The notes under the pieces: model-generated
The model's database searches: none
What the model saw: only the letters and a program-made list of their open reading frames with translations
Told to the model about the DNA's origin: nothing
Assembly (NCBI GenBank): GCA_964448015.1
Contig: CAYUUV010000010.1
Coordinates: 1 to 29,563, forward strand
DNA length: 29,563 nt
Source: JACKGS01 sp964448015
GTDB lineage: Bacteria > Patescibacteriota > Saccharimonadia > Saccharimonadales > UBA7683
Direction: 5' to 3'
Made by a program: the position numbers and the translations under genes
Part shown: positions 1-6,880 of the stretch, piece after piece
Position numbering within the stretch: the stretch's first letter is position 1
How the letters are laid out: every line of letters starts with the position of its first letter

Positions 1-81
1 TGGTGGAATTGGTAGACACGCTAGACTCAAAATCTGGTGTCCATTACGGACGTGCCGGTTCAAGTCCGGCTCGCGGTACCA
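1..81 (+). tRNA. tRNA-Leu (anticodon CAA), 5' end cut off
   Basis: This is a class II tRNA missing only the first seven bases (the 5' strand of the acceptor stem), which lie before the window. The D-arm region has the usual bacterial tRNA-Leu form. The anticodon stem CTAGA/TCTGG closes a seven-base loop CTCAAAA, giving anticodon CAA, which reads UUG. A long variable arm follows (GTCC/GGAC), then a T arm with the TTCAAGT loop between GCCGG and CCGGC. The 3' acceptor strand TCGCGGT, discriminator A and an encoded CCA end the gene. The missing 5' strand should therefore pair with TCGCGGT. The last 21 bases are copied again downstream. Confidence 0.93.
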
Positions 82-270
82 AAGGCTATGTACTACAAGG
101 GTTCACCGTATCATTCGATACGGTGCGGTGTCGGATGACACTGCAAGTCCCTCCTCGCCCACCACACCGAGATAAACGTGGTTCACCCTGCCATTCGACA
201 GGGTGCCATATCGGATATGGCAAGTCCGGCTCGCGGTACCAAAGGCTATGTAGTACCACAGGGTTCACCT
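61..270 (+). repeat. Tandem array copying the 3' end of tRNA-Leu
   Basis: Three units begin with CAAGTCC at 61, 144 and 221, so the periods are 83 and 77 bp. Units 1 and 3 share an identical stretch of about 30 bp covering the T-loop half, acceptor strand, CCA and the following AAAGGCTATGTA. Unit 2 is diverged after CAAGTCC. Each unit then has a GTTCACC segment. In the first two this opens a hairpin: CACCGTATC/GATACGGTG (loop ATTC, 9 bp) in one and CACCCTGCC/GACAGGGTG (same loop, one mismatch) in the other. A second hairpin precedes the next CAAGTCC: GTGTC/GACAC, or GCCATAT/ATATGGC. The hairpin pairing is kept although the bases differ. The layout resembles the rtT repeats behind E. coli tyrT, but no relation in sequence is claimed. 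Confidence 0.8.
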
Positions 271-420
271 AAAAGACGTACAAGATACTGAACTGCATCA
301 AGCACGCCTTTTTCTTTTTGTCTCACTTAGCCTACTATTTTTAATAGATCAGTCCTCAGCCTACGGAGTATGTATCAACCGAAGCAAACGTGCATCACGG
401 AGCGGTTGGCGGATACTACG

Positions 421-1107
421 TTATATCACCCTGCGGATACCGGCATTGGGTGCTTTTTGAGTTCGTAATTGCTGGAGAAAGTTGTGCCACATATAGTCCA
501 ATTGCGCTGTATCAAGATTCGTAATTGCCTCATGAATGTCGTTGGCTGATGCGTATCGGTCCATGGTGAGTATTTGGGGGCTTATAACAATCACATTATT
601 GACGTACTTATTAATAATCTCTTCGGGCCGGCCATGGCTTTTCGTCTGAATCTTCCATCTTCGTTTTTCTGTTCTATACAACAGGTCGCAGCCATCGCGC
701 CTACCTGCGCTGCCGCTGGAATCTTCTCTGTACGTCACTGGCCGTACATATCTACCCGGCCCGTGTGTAGCTATGCCATACCAGATTAGATTGTGCACAG
801 CTGCTTCGGTGCTTGCACCAAGCTTTTCGGCATACGAAAATTCTCCGTTCAGAGCCACAACCTGCCTGCTGACTTCTTGGGCATTGTTCCACGCGATATC
901 TGCGTAGTCGTGAGGATCGTAGTTCATGATTAATGCCTCGTATGATTCGATGCCGGTCGCAGTGGTTGCATTGAGTAAGGTGCCGGGGGTGCAAATTTTT
1001 TGAGTTGCTATCTTCCCTGCTATATCACCAATAGCATCTATGCGTTCTTGCATAGACAATCCTTCGCTAAAAAAAGCCGTCTCCAGCAGGGTATTATATA
1101 AAGCCAT
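421..1107 (-). CDS. Hypothetical protein, possible PD-(D/E)XK nuclease-like fold
   Basis: The product is a soluble protein of 228 residues that I do not recognise as a named family. No signal peptide or membrane segment is visible. Residues 138-156 read as a charged loop, then D141-L-L, then W151-K-I-Q154-T-K156. The D...(Q)xK spacing with a hydrophobic strand around it resembles the core of PD-(D/E)XK nucleases that carry Q instead of E. This is a weak motif match and could be chance. The start is favoured by a -10 box seven bases upstream and a -35 box 17 bp beyond it, implying a leaderless mRNA. The gene is followed by about 140 bp before the tRNA-linked repeats and appears to be transcribed alone. 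Confidence 0.7.
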   Translation of the reverse strand: MALYNTLLETAFFSEGLSMQERIDAIGDIAGKIATQKICTPGTLLNATTATGIESYEALIMNYDPHDYADIAWNNAQEVSRQVVALNGEFSYAEKLGASTEAAVHNLIWYGIATHGPGRYVRPVTYREDSSGSAGRRDGCDLLYRTEKRRWKIQTKSHGRPEEIINKYVNNVIVISPQILTMDRYASANDIHEAITNLDTAQLDYMWHNFLQQLRTQKAPNAGIRRVI

Positions 1108-1148
1108 TGCTATAATTATACAATAAAACTAATACTTGAACAAGTATT
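1108..1148 (-). promoter_or_regulatory. Leaderless promoter with an overlapping 18-bp palindrome
   Basis: On the minus strand a -35 box TTGTTC (1138-1143) lies 17 bp from a -10 box TATAAT (1115-1120). The ATG of the 228-residue gene is seven bases further on, where transcription would start. A perfect palindrome, AATACTTG-N2-CAAGTATT, occupies 1131-1148 and covers the -35 box, as an operator would. The same palindrome followed by a T-rich stretch could instead end transcription from the upstream genes. Both uses are possible. Confidence 0.65.
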
Positions 1149-1153
1149 TGGAG

Positions 1154-1972
1154 CTATATATTTGATTCTGCTAAATGGGCTGCATGGGTGAGCGCTTCGA
1201 AGGGTTGTTCGGGGTACCAGGTTTGGTAGCAGGCGGCGATTGCGGCATACTCTGTTCGCCAACTGACGTTTTCATTATGAGGTGTGGTGCGTAACTGGGT
1301 TGTACTCACCTTGCCCGAAGCGGCAACTACTATCTGATTGTGATGGAACGTGACAATGTTGCATGGATATTCTGCGGAAAAATCTTGCAAGAAGGAAACC
1401 AGTTGCAGGAGATCCATCGTAAAAGTTAGCGGTTGTCGACTACCCAGGTTCTTCATGAGTTTTTGTAGGCCGGCAAAGCTGACAATGCTAGTTGTTTTTT
1501 CTCGTTGAAACAGGCTTTTTGGGGTGTTTGAAAGAATATCTGCCGCATCGCGAGTGACAACTATTTGTTCGCGGTACGAACGCAGTAGTTCTTCAAGTAA
1601 AATAGCAGTCTGCGAGTTTCTGCCTACATCACCTGACAGCAATAGACTGTCTGCCCACTGGGCATACTGCAAGAGTTCATGTGCGGCATCTTTTGAAAAC
1701 TCACCGCTTGAGGTGGAAGGTAAAAACACCGCGTTAGGTAGGGTCGACCCAACTAGTTTTTTGGTAGCATTCGGCAGAGCGATTTTCACGCTACCGATAC
1801 CTGTTTTCATGGTCAGCGCATAACTTTTTGCCGGTGCACTCAGGGCGTGAACATTGCCGCCAATAATTAACAGTCGGCCAGCTTGATCACGCCGTTCTGG
1901 CTTATTCCATTCCAATTCTTCAAAAAGTGGTTTGGCCCCCTGTTTCTTCCAATAGTCTTCAGGCATATTCAT
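1154..1972 (-). CDS. Divergent YjeF C-terminal / NnrD-like carbohydrate-kinase-fold protein
   Basis: The 272-residue product resembles the ADP-dependent NAD(P)H-hydrate dehydratase domain (YjeF C-terminal, ribokinase-like fold), which repairs hydrated NAD(P)H. The opening core, with GRLLIIGGN at 32-40 and a following helix plus TGIGSVKIALP at 57-67, matches the family start, and SGDVGRNSQT near 113-122 stands where a glycine-rich turn is expected. The family's catalytic N-x-GTGD segment is not apparent; the corresponding C-terminal region reads ASGKVSTTQL. It may therefore be a degenerate or functionally shifted member. Its ATG overlaps the stop of the HAD gene by 4 bases (ATGA), so the two are translationally coupled. 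The family call is moderate and the activity uncertain. Confidence 0.6.
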   Translation of the reverse strand: MNMPEDYWKKQGAKPLFEELEWNKPERRDQAGRLLIIGGNVHALSAPAKSYALTMKTGIGSVKIALPNATKKLVGSTLPNAVFLPSTSSGEFSKDAAHELLQYAQWADSLLLSGDVGRNSQTAILLEELLRSYREQIVVTRDAADILSNTPKSLFQREKTTSIVSFAGLQKLMKNLGSRQPLTFTMDLLQLVSFLQDFSAEYPCNIVTFHHNQIVVAASGKVSTTQLRTTPHNENVSWRTEYAAIAACYQTWYPEQPFEALTHAAHLAESNI

Positions 1973-2718
1973 AGTTCCTGGTGCTTGTTCTCAGAATCAG
2001 TACCGGTTTTTGCAAGGAGATACACACCGTCACGCTGTTCAAGTTGATAGATCATATTTTTACGCTCGATAACTACATTCCAGTGATGTTGCTTAGCAAT
2101 GGCGAACAGGTTTTTGTCGGGATTGAAAGCAATGGGATGCGCAACCATCTCAAGCATGGGCGCGTCACTTTTGCTATCGCCAACAGCGTAACTGTCGTGC
2201 AGATCTAACCGATGTTTCTTGATAAGATTTTGTAAAATTTCGGCTTTATGATGACTAGCAACGTAGGATTTTCCGCTATAAGTGGTTGCTGTTCGTTCAT
2301 ACTGCGAGCCAACCCAGTCGTCAAATTCGTATAATGTGGCGATTTCTTCAACTAACTCATGATGCGAACCGGAAATAGCGAGCAGCACATAGCCTGCGGC
2401 TTTCAGATTTTTGATAAGGTCTCTGGTATAGGTATAGACCTGATCTTTATATTCAGCGACAACTGATTTGACGAGGGTATCAAATATTTTTGGGTTGATA
2501 CCGACGAGCGACTGCTCAAAAATACGTATCAGTTCAGCTTCATACTGCGAAAACGCTTCGGGATGTTCCCTGTTCTTCCAGCGCCTTCGAGCAGTTTTTA
2601 ATTGCAGTTCAGCATCCGCATTTAATTCCCCCGCTTTGGCGAGCCGGTCAACAATCACATGGTACAGCTGCCATCGAATGAGCGTTCCATCTATGTCAAA
2701 AACTGCAAACTTCTTCAT
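1969..2718 (-). CDS. HAD-superfamily phosphatase (SerB-like, subfamily IB type)
   Basis: This 249-residue protein carries the HAD motifs in order. Motif I is FDIDGTL with nucleophile D8 and acid D10. A helical cap of about 90 residues follows. Motif II is in LAISGS (S116), a lysine lies in the ASHHKAE segment, and motif III is VGDSKSDAPM with D181 and D185. The cap between motifs I and II and the SerB-like ISGS are typical of subfamily IB phosphatases acting on small phosphomonoesters; the substrate cannot be told. It heads an operon with the NnrD-like gene. An extended -10 (TGG-TACAGT, 2725-2730) lies six bases before the ATG, suggesting a leaderless transcript. Confidence 0.88.
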   Translation of the reverse strand: MKKFAVFDIDGTLIRWQLYHVIVDRLAKAGELNADAELQLKTARRRWKNREHPEAFSQYEAELIRIFEQSLVGINPKIFDTLVKSVVAEYKDQVYTYTRDLIKNLKAAGYVLLAISGSHHELVEEIATLYEFDDWVGSQYERTATTYSGKSYVASHHKAEILQNLIKKHRLDLHDSYAVGDSKSDAPMLEMVAHPIAFNPDKNLFAIAKQHHWNVVIERKNMIYQLEQRDGVYLLAKTGTDSENKHQEL

Positions 2719-2731
2719 GACTCTACTGTAC

Positions 2732-2776
2732 CAGATACGCTATCTGTAGCGTAGCTACACCAGGGGTAGCGTATCT
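2732..2776. repeat. Inverted repeat between divergent genes
   Basis: CAGATACGCTA (2732-2742) and TAGCGTATCTG (2766-2776) are perfect 11-bp inverted arms around a 23-bp centre that itself contains GTAGCGTAGCTAC. The left arm lies directly upstream of the HAD promoter. The right arm is followed by TTTTTG on the plus strand. It could be an operator for the divergent promoters or a hairpin insulator; the sequence does not decide. Confidence 0.6.
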
Positions 2777-2860
2777 GTTTTTGCTGCACAGCATACATCA
2801 GATCTAAGCATAAACAATATAATGTACTTGCGAAAAATAATAGAATTTACATCATCAACA

Positions 2861-2971
2861 ATGAAGTTTGGAGATTTCACGAGTATTGCTACTAAAATAA
2901 GTATTGCACTTCTAACACCATTTACTGTTGTGTGGCCATGGGCGTATACTAACGTTGATGCAAAAAGTTAA
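2861..2971 (+). CDS. Possible 36-residue hydrophobic leader peptide
   Basis: A short open frame encodes 36 residues with one hydrophobic stretch (ISIALLTPFTVVWPWAY) and ends inside the start of the next gene (14 bases of overlap). An in-frame ATG 13 codons upstream (2822) overlaps a TATAAT at 2818-2823, so transcription would begin after it and 2861 is the likelier start. No clear Shine-Dalgarno site is seen for either frame. It could be a small membrane peptide, a coupling leader for the downstream gene, or a chance frame. Confidence 0.35.
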   Translation: MKFGDFTSIATKISIALLTPFTVVWPWAYTNVDAKS

Positions 2972-3479
2972 GAAGCTGCTTCATTCAATTAAATTTTGGC
3001 TGAGCTTACAGACTGTGGCGCTCATTTGGGGAAATTTTGTTGGCTGGACAACAATTTTTCGGGACGTGCAGATTTTTTGTACCAACGAAGCCAAAGGGCT
3101 TGAGGCGCTTCTTTCATTTACCGGCAATGTTACTACTAATCCCCTGCTGACACCGTGTTTCTGGGGTACGCTTTCGTTTACTTTGAGCTTATTGTGGACG
3201 CTACGTCTTCTTCTGATGAAGAATGAAGAAAAACGCCGCACCGAGTACAAGAAGTTGCTGGTTCTACTCGTGGCCAGTACCCTGTTTGCGTTCGTCAATA
3301 ACATCCCGCTCTTTTACCGTTTTTATACCACACCAAAGGGTACAGCTACCAGTTGTTCACCAGGTAAGCTACTTACCAACCCATTTCTGACGAGTTGTTT
3401 CTTCGGTTTGAGCGCATTTACCTTGGCCACTCTAGCTGCACTGGGCGGCAAAAAGTTTACAAAACCAGTGGCTGACTAA
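2958..3479 (+). CDS. Integral membrane protein with an internal duplication
   Basis: With the ATG at 2958 the product is 173 residues with four predicted membrane helices, at roughly 13-30, 65-85, 95-115 and 145-163. I do not recognise the family. The two halves are related. Each ends an extracytoplasmic-looking segment with a cysteine and then T-N-P-x-L-T-x-C-F-x-G-x-x-x-F-T-L before a membrane helix, at about 57-75 and 136-154. This points to an ancestral two-helix unit that duplicated. The paired cysteines may form disulphides outside the membrane. An upstream in-frame start at 2928 would add ten polar residues and is less likely. The gene ends convergently, overlapping the next gene by 4 bases. 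Confidence 0.65.
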   Translation: MQKVKKLLHSIKFWLSLQTVALIWGNFVGWTTIFRDVQIFCTNEAKGLEALLSFTGNVTTNPLLTPCFWGTLSFTLSLLWTLRLLLMKNEEKRRTEYKKLLVLLVASTLFAFVNNIPLFYRFYTTPKGTATSCSPGKLLTNPFLTSCFFGLSAFTLATLAALGGKKFTKPVAD

Positions 3480-4051
3480 CTGCTGGCAATGAGTTTTTCA
3501 GCTTCGGTAACGTAGTGTTTCGGTCGGTACAATATATCGTCGTGGTGTCCTGCAATGGTAATGCACCGTCCGTCGTCACAGAGCATGCGTGAAAATGGAT
3601 CATCTGAATTGGCGATAACTTTTATAGAGCGTTCGTTGAAAACTGAATCAAGATTCGGACTATATTCTTTTATACTGGTTAGCATAAAATACCACTTTTT
3701 GTAACTTACGATCATAGCAGTGCTTAGTGCTGTCTTGTATGCCCAAAATAGGAGTTCGTGGTTCTTGAGTGCCCACCTTAAATCACCAACTATTTTTGCA
3801 ACCATCTTACGTTTTATTTTATGGTTGACCATAGGAGGTGCAACAATTAATTTCGGTTTTTTTGCTCGCTCTAATGTTTTGCAGAGTACTCCGCCGGAGT
3901 GTGAGATATGCAGTGAAACTTCCGGCGATTTTGTGGCTCTATGGCACTCGTGGAACAGGACCTTCCAATTGTTTGTAATGAATAGTTTGCTGAGTCGTTG
4001 AAAATGTCTCGTACCCTCTAAGTAGCCAGGATGAATTAAAACAGTCTTCAT
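3476..4051 (-). CDS. Small alpha/beta-hydrolase-like protein
   Basis: The 191-residue product has a plausible alpha/beta-hydrolase layout: an N-terminal strand VLIHPGY with a His-Pro-Gly turn, a nucleophile-elbow-like S-H-S52-G-G, an acid in ANSDDPFS, and a histidine in AGHHDDILYRP near the C-terminus. It is shorter than usual enzymes of the fold, so the cap or one strand may be missing. Its ATG immediately follows the stop of the exonuclease III gene with no gap, so it is translated as the second gene of that operon. The substrate is unknown. A nearby second hydrolase (9093-9794) belongs to the same broad fold but is not obviously similar. Confidence 0.6.
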   Translation of the reverse strand: MKTVLIHPGYLEGTRHFQRLSKLFITNNWKVLFHECHRATKSPEVSLHISHSGGVLCKTLERAKKPKLIVAPPMVNHKIKRKMVAKIVGDLRWALKNHELLFWAYKTALSTAMIVSYKKWYFMLTSIKEYSPNLDSVFNERSIKVIANSDDPFSRMLCDDGRCITIAGHHDDILYRPKHYVTEAEKLIASS

Positions 4052-4843
4052 TTATAGTTCAACACTGATTGGGCAGTGGTCAGAGCCGAGTTGTTGGGCG
4101 TGGATTTTGGCTGATGTTACTTTATCTTTCAAACTTTTGGAGACTAAAAAGTAGTCGATGCGCCAGCCGACGTTTCGTTCGCGGCTTTTGGCGAAATGAC
4201 TCCACCAGGTGTAGTGGCCGTTGCCTTTGGTGAATATGCGGAAGGTGTCGATAAAACCAGCAGCCAGCCAGTTGTCGAAGCCGGTGCGTTCTTGGTCGCT
4301 GAAGCCTTTTTTGCCTTTGTTGGCTTTTGGATTCGCTAAATCGTCTTCGGTGTGGGCAACGTTCATATCACCGCAATAAATCACCGGCTTCTTCTTTTGC
4401 AGAGCGGCGCAGTATAGCGTCATGGCTTTATCAAATTGCTGACGTAGCGTAATGCGAGCCAGGCCATCTTTAGCATTGGGGGTATAGGCGGTGACAAGGT
4501 AAAAGTCGGTAAATTCGGCGGTGATAACCCGTCCTTCTTCATTACTATGGCCAAAATTGTCGAGTACTAAACCACTCGCTTTGACAAACTCTTCAGGAAT
4601 ATCATTGATGATAGCGAGTGGCTGCACTTTGGTGAAAATTGCCGTGCCGCTATAACCTTTTTTAGTGCGTGAAGAGTTCCAGTATTCTTCATAATCTGGG
4701 AAATCTATTTCTGCCTGCCCCTGCTCTGCCTTGGTTTCTTGAAAACAGACAATATCCGGCTGGTGCTCCGCCATAAATTTTTGTATTTCCCCTTTACGAA
4801 CAACTGCCCGCATTCCATTCACATTCCAACTGTATATTTTCAT
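4052..4843 (-). CDS. xth: Exodeoxyribonuclease III
   Basis: This is the AP-endonuclease/3'-5' exonuclease of base-excision repair. With the start at 4843 it has 263 residues, the normal length, and begins MKIYSWNVNGMRA as in the family. Visible motifs are the metal-binding N7, CFQETKA (catalytic Glu), YCGDMNVAHTEDD (catalytic Asp/Asn), the WRIDYFLVS strand and the terminal SDHCPISVEL with the catalytic Asp-His. An open frame extends 37 codons upstream but has no family similarity. A -10 box TATACT (4851-4856) lies seven bases before this ATG, which would make the mRNA leaderless. The hydrolase gene follows directly. Confidence 0.95.
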   Translation of the reverse strand: MKIYSWNVNGMRAVVRKGEIQKFMAEHQPDIVCFQETKAEQGQAEIDFPDYEEYWNSSRTKKGYSGTAIFTKVQPLAIINDIPEEFVKASGLVLDNFGHSNEEGRVITAEFTDFYLVTAYTPNAKDGLARITLRQQFDKAMTLYCAALQKKKPVIYCGDMNVAHTEDDLANPKANKGKKGFSDQERTGFDNWLAAGFIDTFRIFTKGNGHYTWWSHFAKSRERNVGWRIDYFLVSKSLKDKVTSAKIHAQQLGSDHCPISVEL

Positions 4844-5027
4844 ATTATCTAGTATACAACTTGAATGTAATAAGAATCTAATAGATTTATCGGCGTGACC
4901 GATGAGAGGTGCGCAAAATCTCGCGCACTGACTCGAGTGGGTTGAGGTAGTCACCGTTCGGGCTCTCCGGTCGGTTGTCGTAGAATCCCTAACGGTGTGT
5001 GATTATAGTGTTAGCGTCATGGTGGTT

Positions 5028-5057
5028 GCCAGGGGGTGTGGTGTGGCACCCCCTGGC
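5028..5057 (-). other. Strong GC-rich hairpin downstream of purEC
   Basis: GCCAGGGGGTG and CACCCCCTGGC form a perfect 11-bp stem with an 8-base loop, 45 bases beyond the purEC stop. No T-tract follows on either strand, so it is not a textbook intrinsic terminator. It may stabilise the 3' end or act with Rho. A weaker hairpin (GTGCGC/GCGCAC) lies at 4909-4928. The rest of the gap between xth and purEC shows no gene. Confidence 0.6.
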
Positions 5058-5102
5058 TGAACCCCTAGAGTTTCATCTCCTCATGACGGGGATTAGAACC
5101 GT

Positions 5103-6425
5103 TCAGACGAAACCATCGGTGAGCGCTGCCACCTCGTCGAACTTCTTCTTGATCTCGGGCAGACTGGCCGTGCCGTCGCGGTACGACTGCTTGGACATGT
5201 CAACCTCGCCGAAGCGAAGCCGGCCGGAGTCGCTGTCGATGACATCGGCCACTAACAGCTCGCCCGTTTCCCGGTCGATACCGCACTCGATCTTGAAGTC
5301 GATGTACACGCCGCCGACCTCAGCCCAGGCTCGCTCGATGACCTCGAAGGTTTTGATGGTCACGGTCTGCAACTGATCGAGCAGTTCGGGTGTGACGAAC
5401 GAGTAGCGGCCCTGAGACAGGTATGTCGTACTGAAGGGGTCCCCCGCCTTCAGATTGTCTGCGACGGATTCCGCCGCCTTGGTGTTCGGCACGTATCGGT
5501 GCAGGAGGTCATTTTTGAAGTTGAACACCAGTAACGGATCGTGATTGGCGTCGTCCTTCTCGAAGACCTCGAAGACGAGTTCTTCGAATCGCGTACCATC
5601 CGGCAGATCTGGGAAGCGATCCCGGTAGCTACCCGTAGCGTAACGCAGGGCGATGAGTTCCAGTGGGATCATCTCGACGTTCCGGGCACGGAAGGTCACC
5701 GGGTCAACCTGCTCCACAAAGTGCGTGCGCACCCCGTTGTTCTCGAGCAGTTTGAAGATGTTGCAGGTGGTGCGCGTGGAAGCGGCCGCCTTGCCTTCGA
5801 GCACATCATGCTTGACGCCGTCGCCGGCAGTGATGTCATCTTTGCTGTGAACCAGCACGGTGCCATCACCCAGATCGAAGACCTTCTTGGTTTTACCTTC
5901 GATCAGGCAGGCGTCGAACTGCGACAGCTCCAGATTGAACTGGGGCTGCTTGATCTTGGCCTTGACCTTCTTCAGCTCCTCCTGATCGGGATTTGCTGGA
6001 TCGTAGGCCCAGGCCTGCTCGATGACATTCGGGATGATGGCGTTGAAGCCATCGGTTCCGATCTGGTCTGGGCAGATGACGTCGATACCCGGCGGTAGCC
6101 GCCGGATGCTCATCAGCGCGTCGGCCGCGTCGGGGTACTCTTCTGAAGGAAGTGCCACCCCGAAGACCGTGGCCAACGAACGGCCGAGCAGCTTGGCTTT
6201 GACCGCTCCCGGAAGAGCTGCCGACCAGCCGGCGGCCGCCACGAAGACACTGGTCTCCTTGATGACGTTGCCGATGCGCAGGGTGAGCTCGTGGTCGTTG
6301 CGATGCGCAGAGCATGCGGAGACCGCCACCGTGCATCCCACTTCTTGTAGATCCATCACCAGCCGAGAGGCTCTCAAGAACTTGAGGTCACTCGGGCTGC
6401 CAACCAATACCTCGACATGAGGCAT
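5103..6425 (-). CDS. PurE-PurC fusion: AIR carboxylase + SAICAR synthetase
   Basis: The 440-residue bifunctional enzyme would convert AIR to CAIR and then to SAICAR in purine synthesis. Residues 1-140 are PurE-like: VLVGSPSDL at 7-14, SAHR at 39-42 and AAAGWSAALPG at 63-73. Residues 172-440 are SAICAR synthetase: EGKTK at 176-180, DDITAGDG at 196-203, ATGS at 263-266, KDDANHDP at 290-297 and DMSKQSYRD at 409-417, close to the eukaryotic PAICS type. In animal PAICS the order is PurC-PurE, whereas here PurE comes first. The PurE glycine-rich segment resembles the class II (CO2-using) form more than the bacterial mutase. The start at 6425 is set by AAGGTGAT just upstream. GC is about 60 percent, unlike neighbours outside this block. 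Confidence 0.93.
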   Translation of the reverse strand: MPHVEVLVGSPSDLKFLRASRLVMDLQEVGCTVAVSACSAHRNDHELTLRIGNVIKETSVFVAAAGWSAALPGAVKAKLLGRSLATVFGVALPSEEYPDAADALMSIRRLPPGIDVICPDQIGTDGFNAIIPNVIEQAWAYDPANPDQEELKKVKAKIKQPQFNLELSQFDACLIEGKTKKVFDLGDGTVLVHSKDDITAGDGVKHDVLEGKAAASTRTTCNIFKLLENNGVRTHFVEQVDPVTFRARNVEMIPLELIALRYATGSYRDRFPDLPDGTRFEELVFEVFEKDDANHDPLLVFNFKNDLLHRYVPNTKAAESVADNLKAGDPFSTTYLSQGRYSFVTPELLDQLQTVTIKTFEVIERAWAEVGGVYIDFKIECGIDRETGELLVADVIDSDSGRLRFGEVDMSKQSYRDGTASLPEIKKKFDEVAALTDGFV

Positions 6426-6503
6426 GGCGATCACCTTCTTTCTGGTTTCGTTGATTGTAGATGAAAAGGTTCTAACTATAAAAAACATCCCTTGCGGGAG
6501 CTT

Positions 6504-6532
6504 TTGACAGCTGAAATATATAATGGCATACT
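6504..6532 (+). promoter_or_regulatory. Strong plus-strand promoter with no gene in front
   Basis: TTGACA (6504-6509) and CATACT (6527-6532) are separated by exactly 17 bp. No coding region follows on the plus strand: only about 100 bases up to a long hairpin (6589-6633), then the antisense strand of the zinc-ribbon and purH genes. On the minus strand the same area also holds possible purEC promoter elements (TACAAT, TATATT), but with weaker -35 boxes. Confidence 0.45.
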
Positions 6533-6588
6533 ACCTCTGTGATAGCAAGCATAAGCAGCGCGCTTGAATGATTCCATAATTTGAAAAG

Positions 6589-6633
6589 CCGGGGAGGGGC
6601 AGCAACACTGGCTGTGTTGCGCCCGCTCCCCGG
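6589..6633 (-). terminator. Probable terminator after purH and the zinc-ribbon gene
   Basis: A long imperfect hairpin pairs CCGGGGAG with CTCCCCGG and, inside, GCAACAC with GTGTTGC around a TGGCT loop. On the minus strand it lies ten bases beyond the zinc-ribbon stop and is followed by CTTTTC, giving a usable but short U-tract. Confidence 0.65.
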
Positions 6634-6642
6634 TGACACCAC

Positions 6643-6876
6643 TTACGCGGCGCCGGGCCCTTCAATGATTTCAACTGTTGTGCCGTTATCGCACCACCTA
6701 CACCTCACAGAAACGATTTCTTCGCTGAGGACTTTGTGTTCCTCAACGTTGATTGCGCCTCCGATTTCGACATGGTAGTACTCTTTAAGCTGCAACGTCC
6801 GGATGACGTCGAATCTCGTGAGGTTACCACAGGCGGTGCAACGATAGCGCTGCCCTTCTTGGAGTGGCTGCTGCAT
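6643..6876 (-). CDS. Small two-CxxC zinc-ribbon protein
   Basis: The 77-residue product has two CxxC pairs, C13-T-A-C16 and C59-R-W-C62, flanking a beta-rich middle (EYYHVEIGG ... EEHKVLSEEIVSV), as in a zinc ribbon with the site built from both ends. The RYRCTACGNLTRFDV opening resembles short zinc-ribbon proteins that I associate with Actinobacteria; I cannot name a function. A longer open frame exists upstream but overlaps purH. The ATG at 6876, four bases after the purH stop, gives a compact coupled gene. Base composition matches purH, so it probably arrived with it. Confidence 0.7.
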   Translation of the reverse strand: MQQPLQEGQRYRCTACGNLTRFDVIRTLQLKEYYHVEIGGAINVEEHKVLSEEIVSVRCRWCDNGTTVEIIEGPGAA

Positions 6877-6880
6877 GGGA

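Noticed and set aside
61..270. CRISPR array
   Set aside because: Only three units, one strongly diverged, with spacers that are themselves related hairpins; repeat derives from the tRNA and no cas gene is present.
3..272. An 89-codon frame across the tRNA and its repeats
   Set aside because: It runs through a tRNA gene and a structured repeat array.
5541..6098. A 185-codon plus-strand frame
   Set aside because: It is antisense to purEC and an effect of GC-rich third positions, with no recognisable domain.
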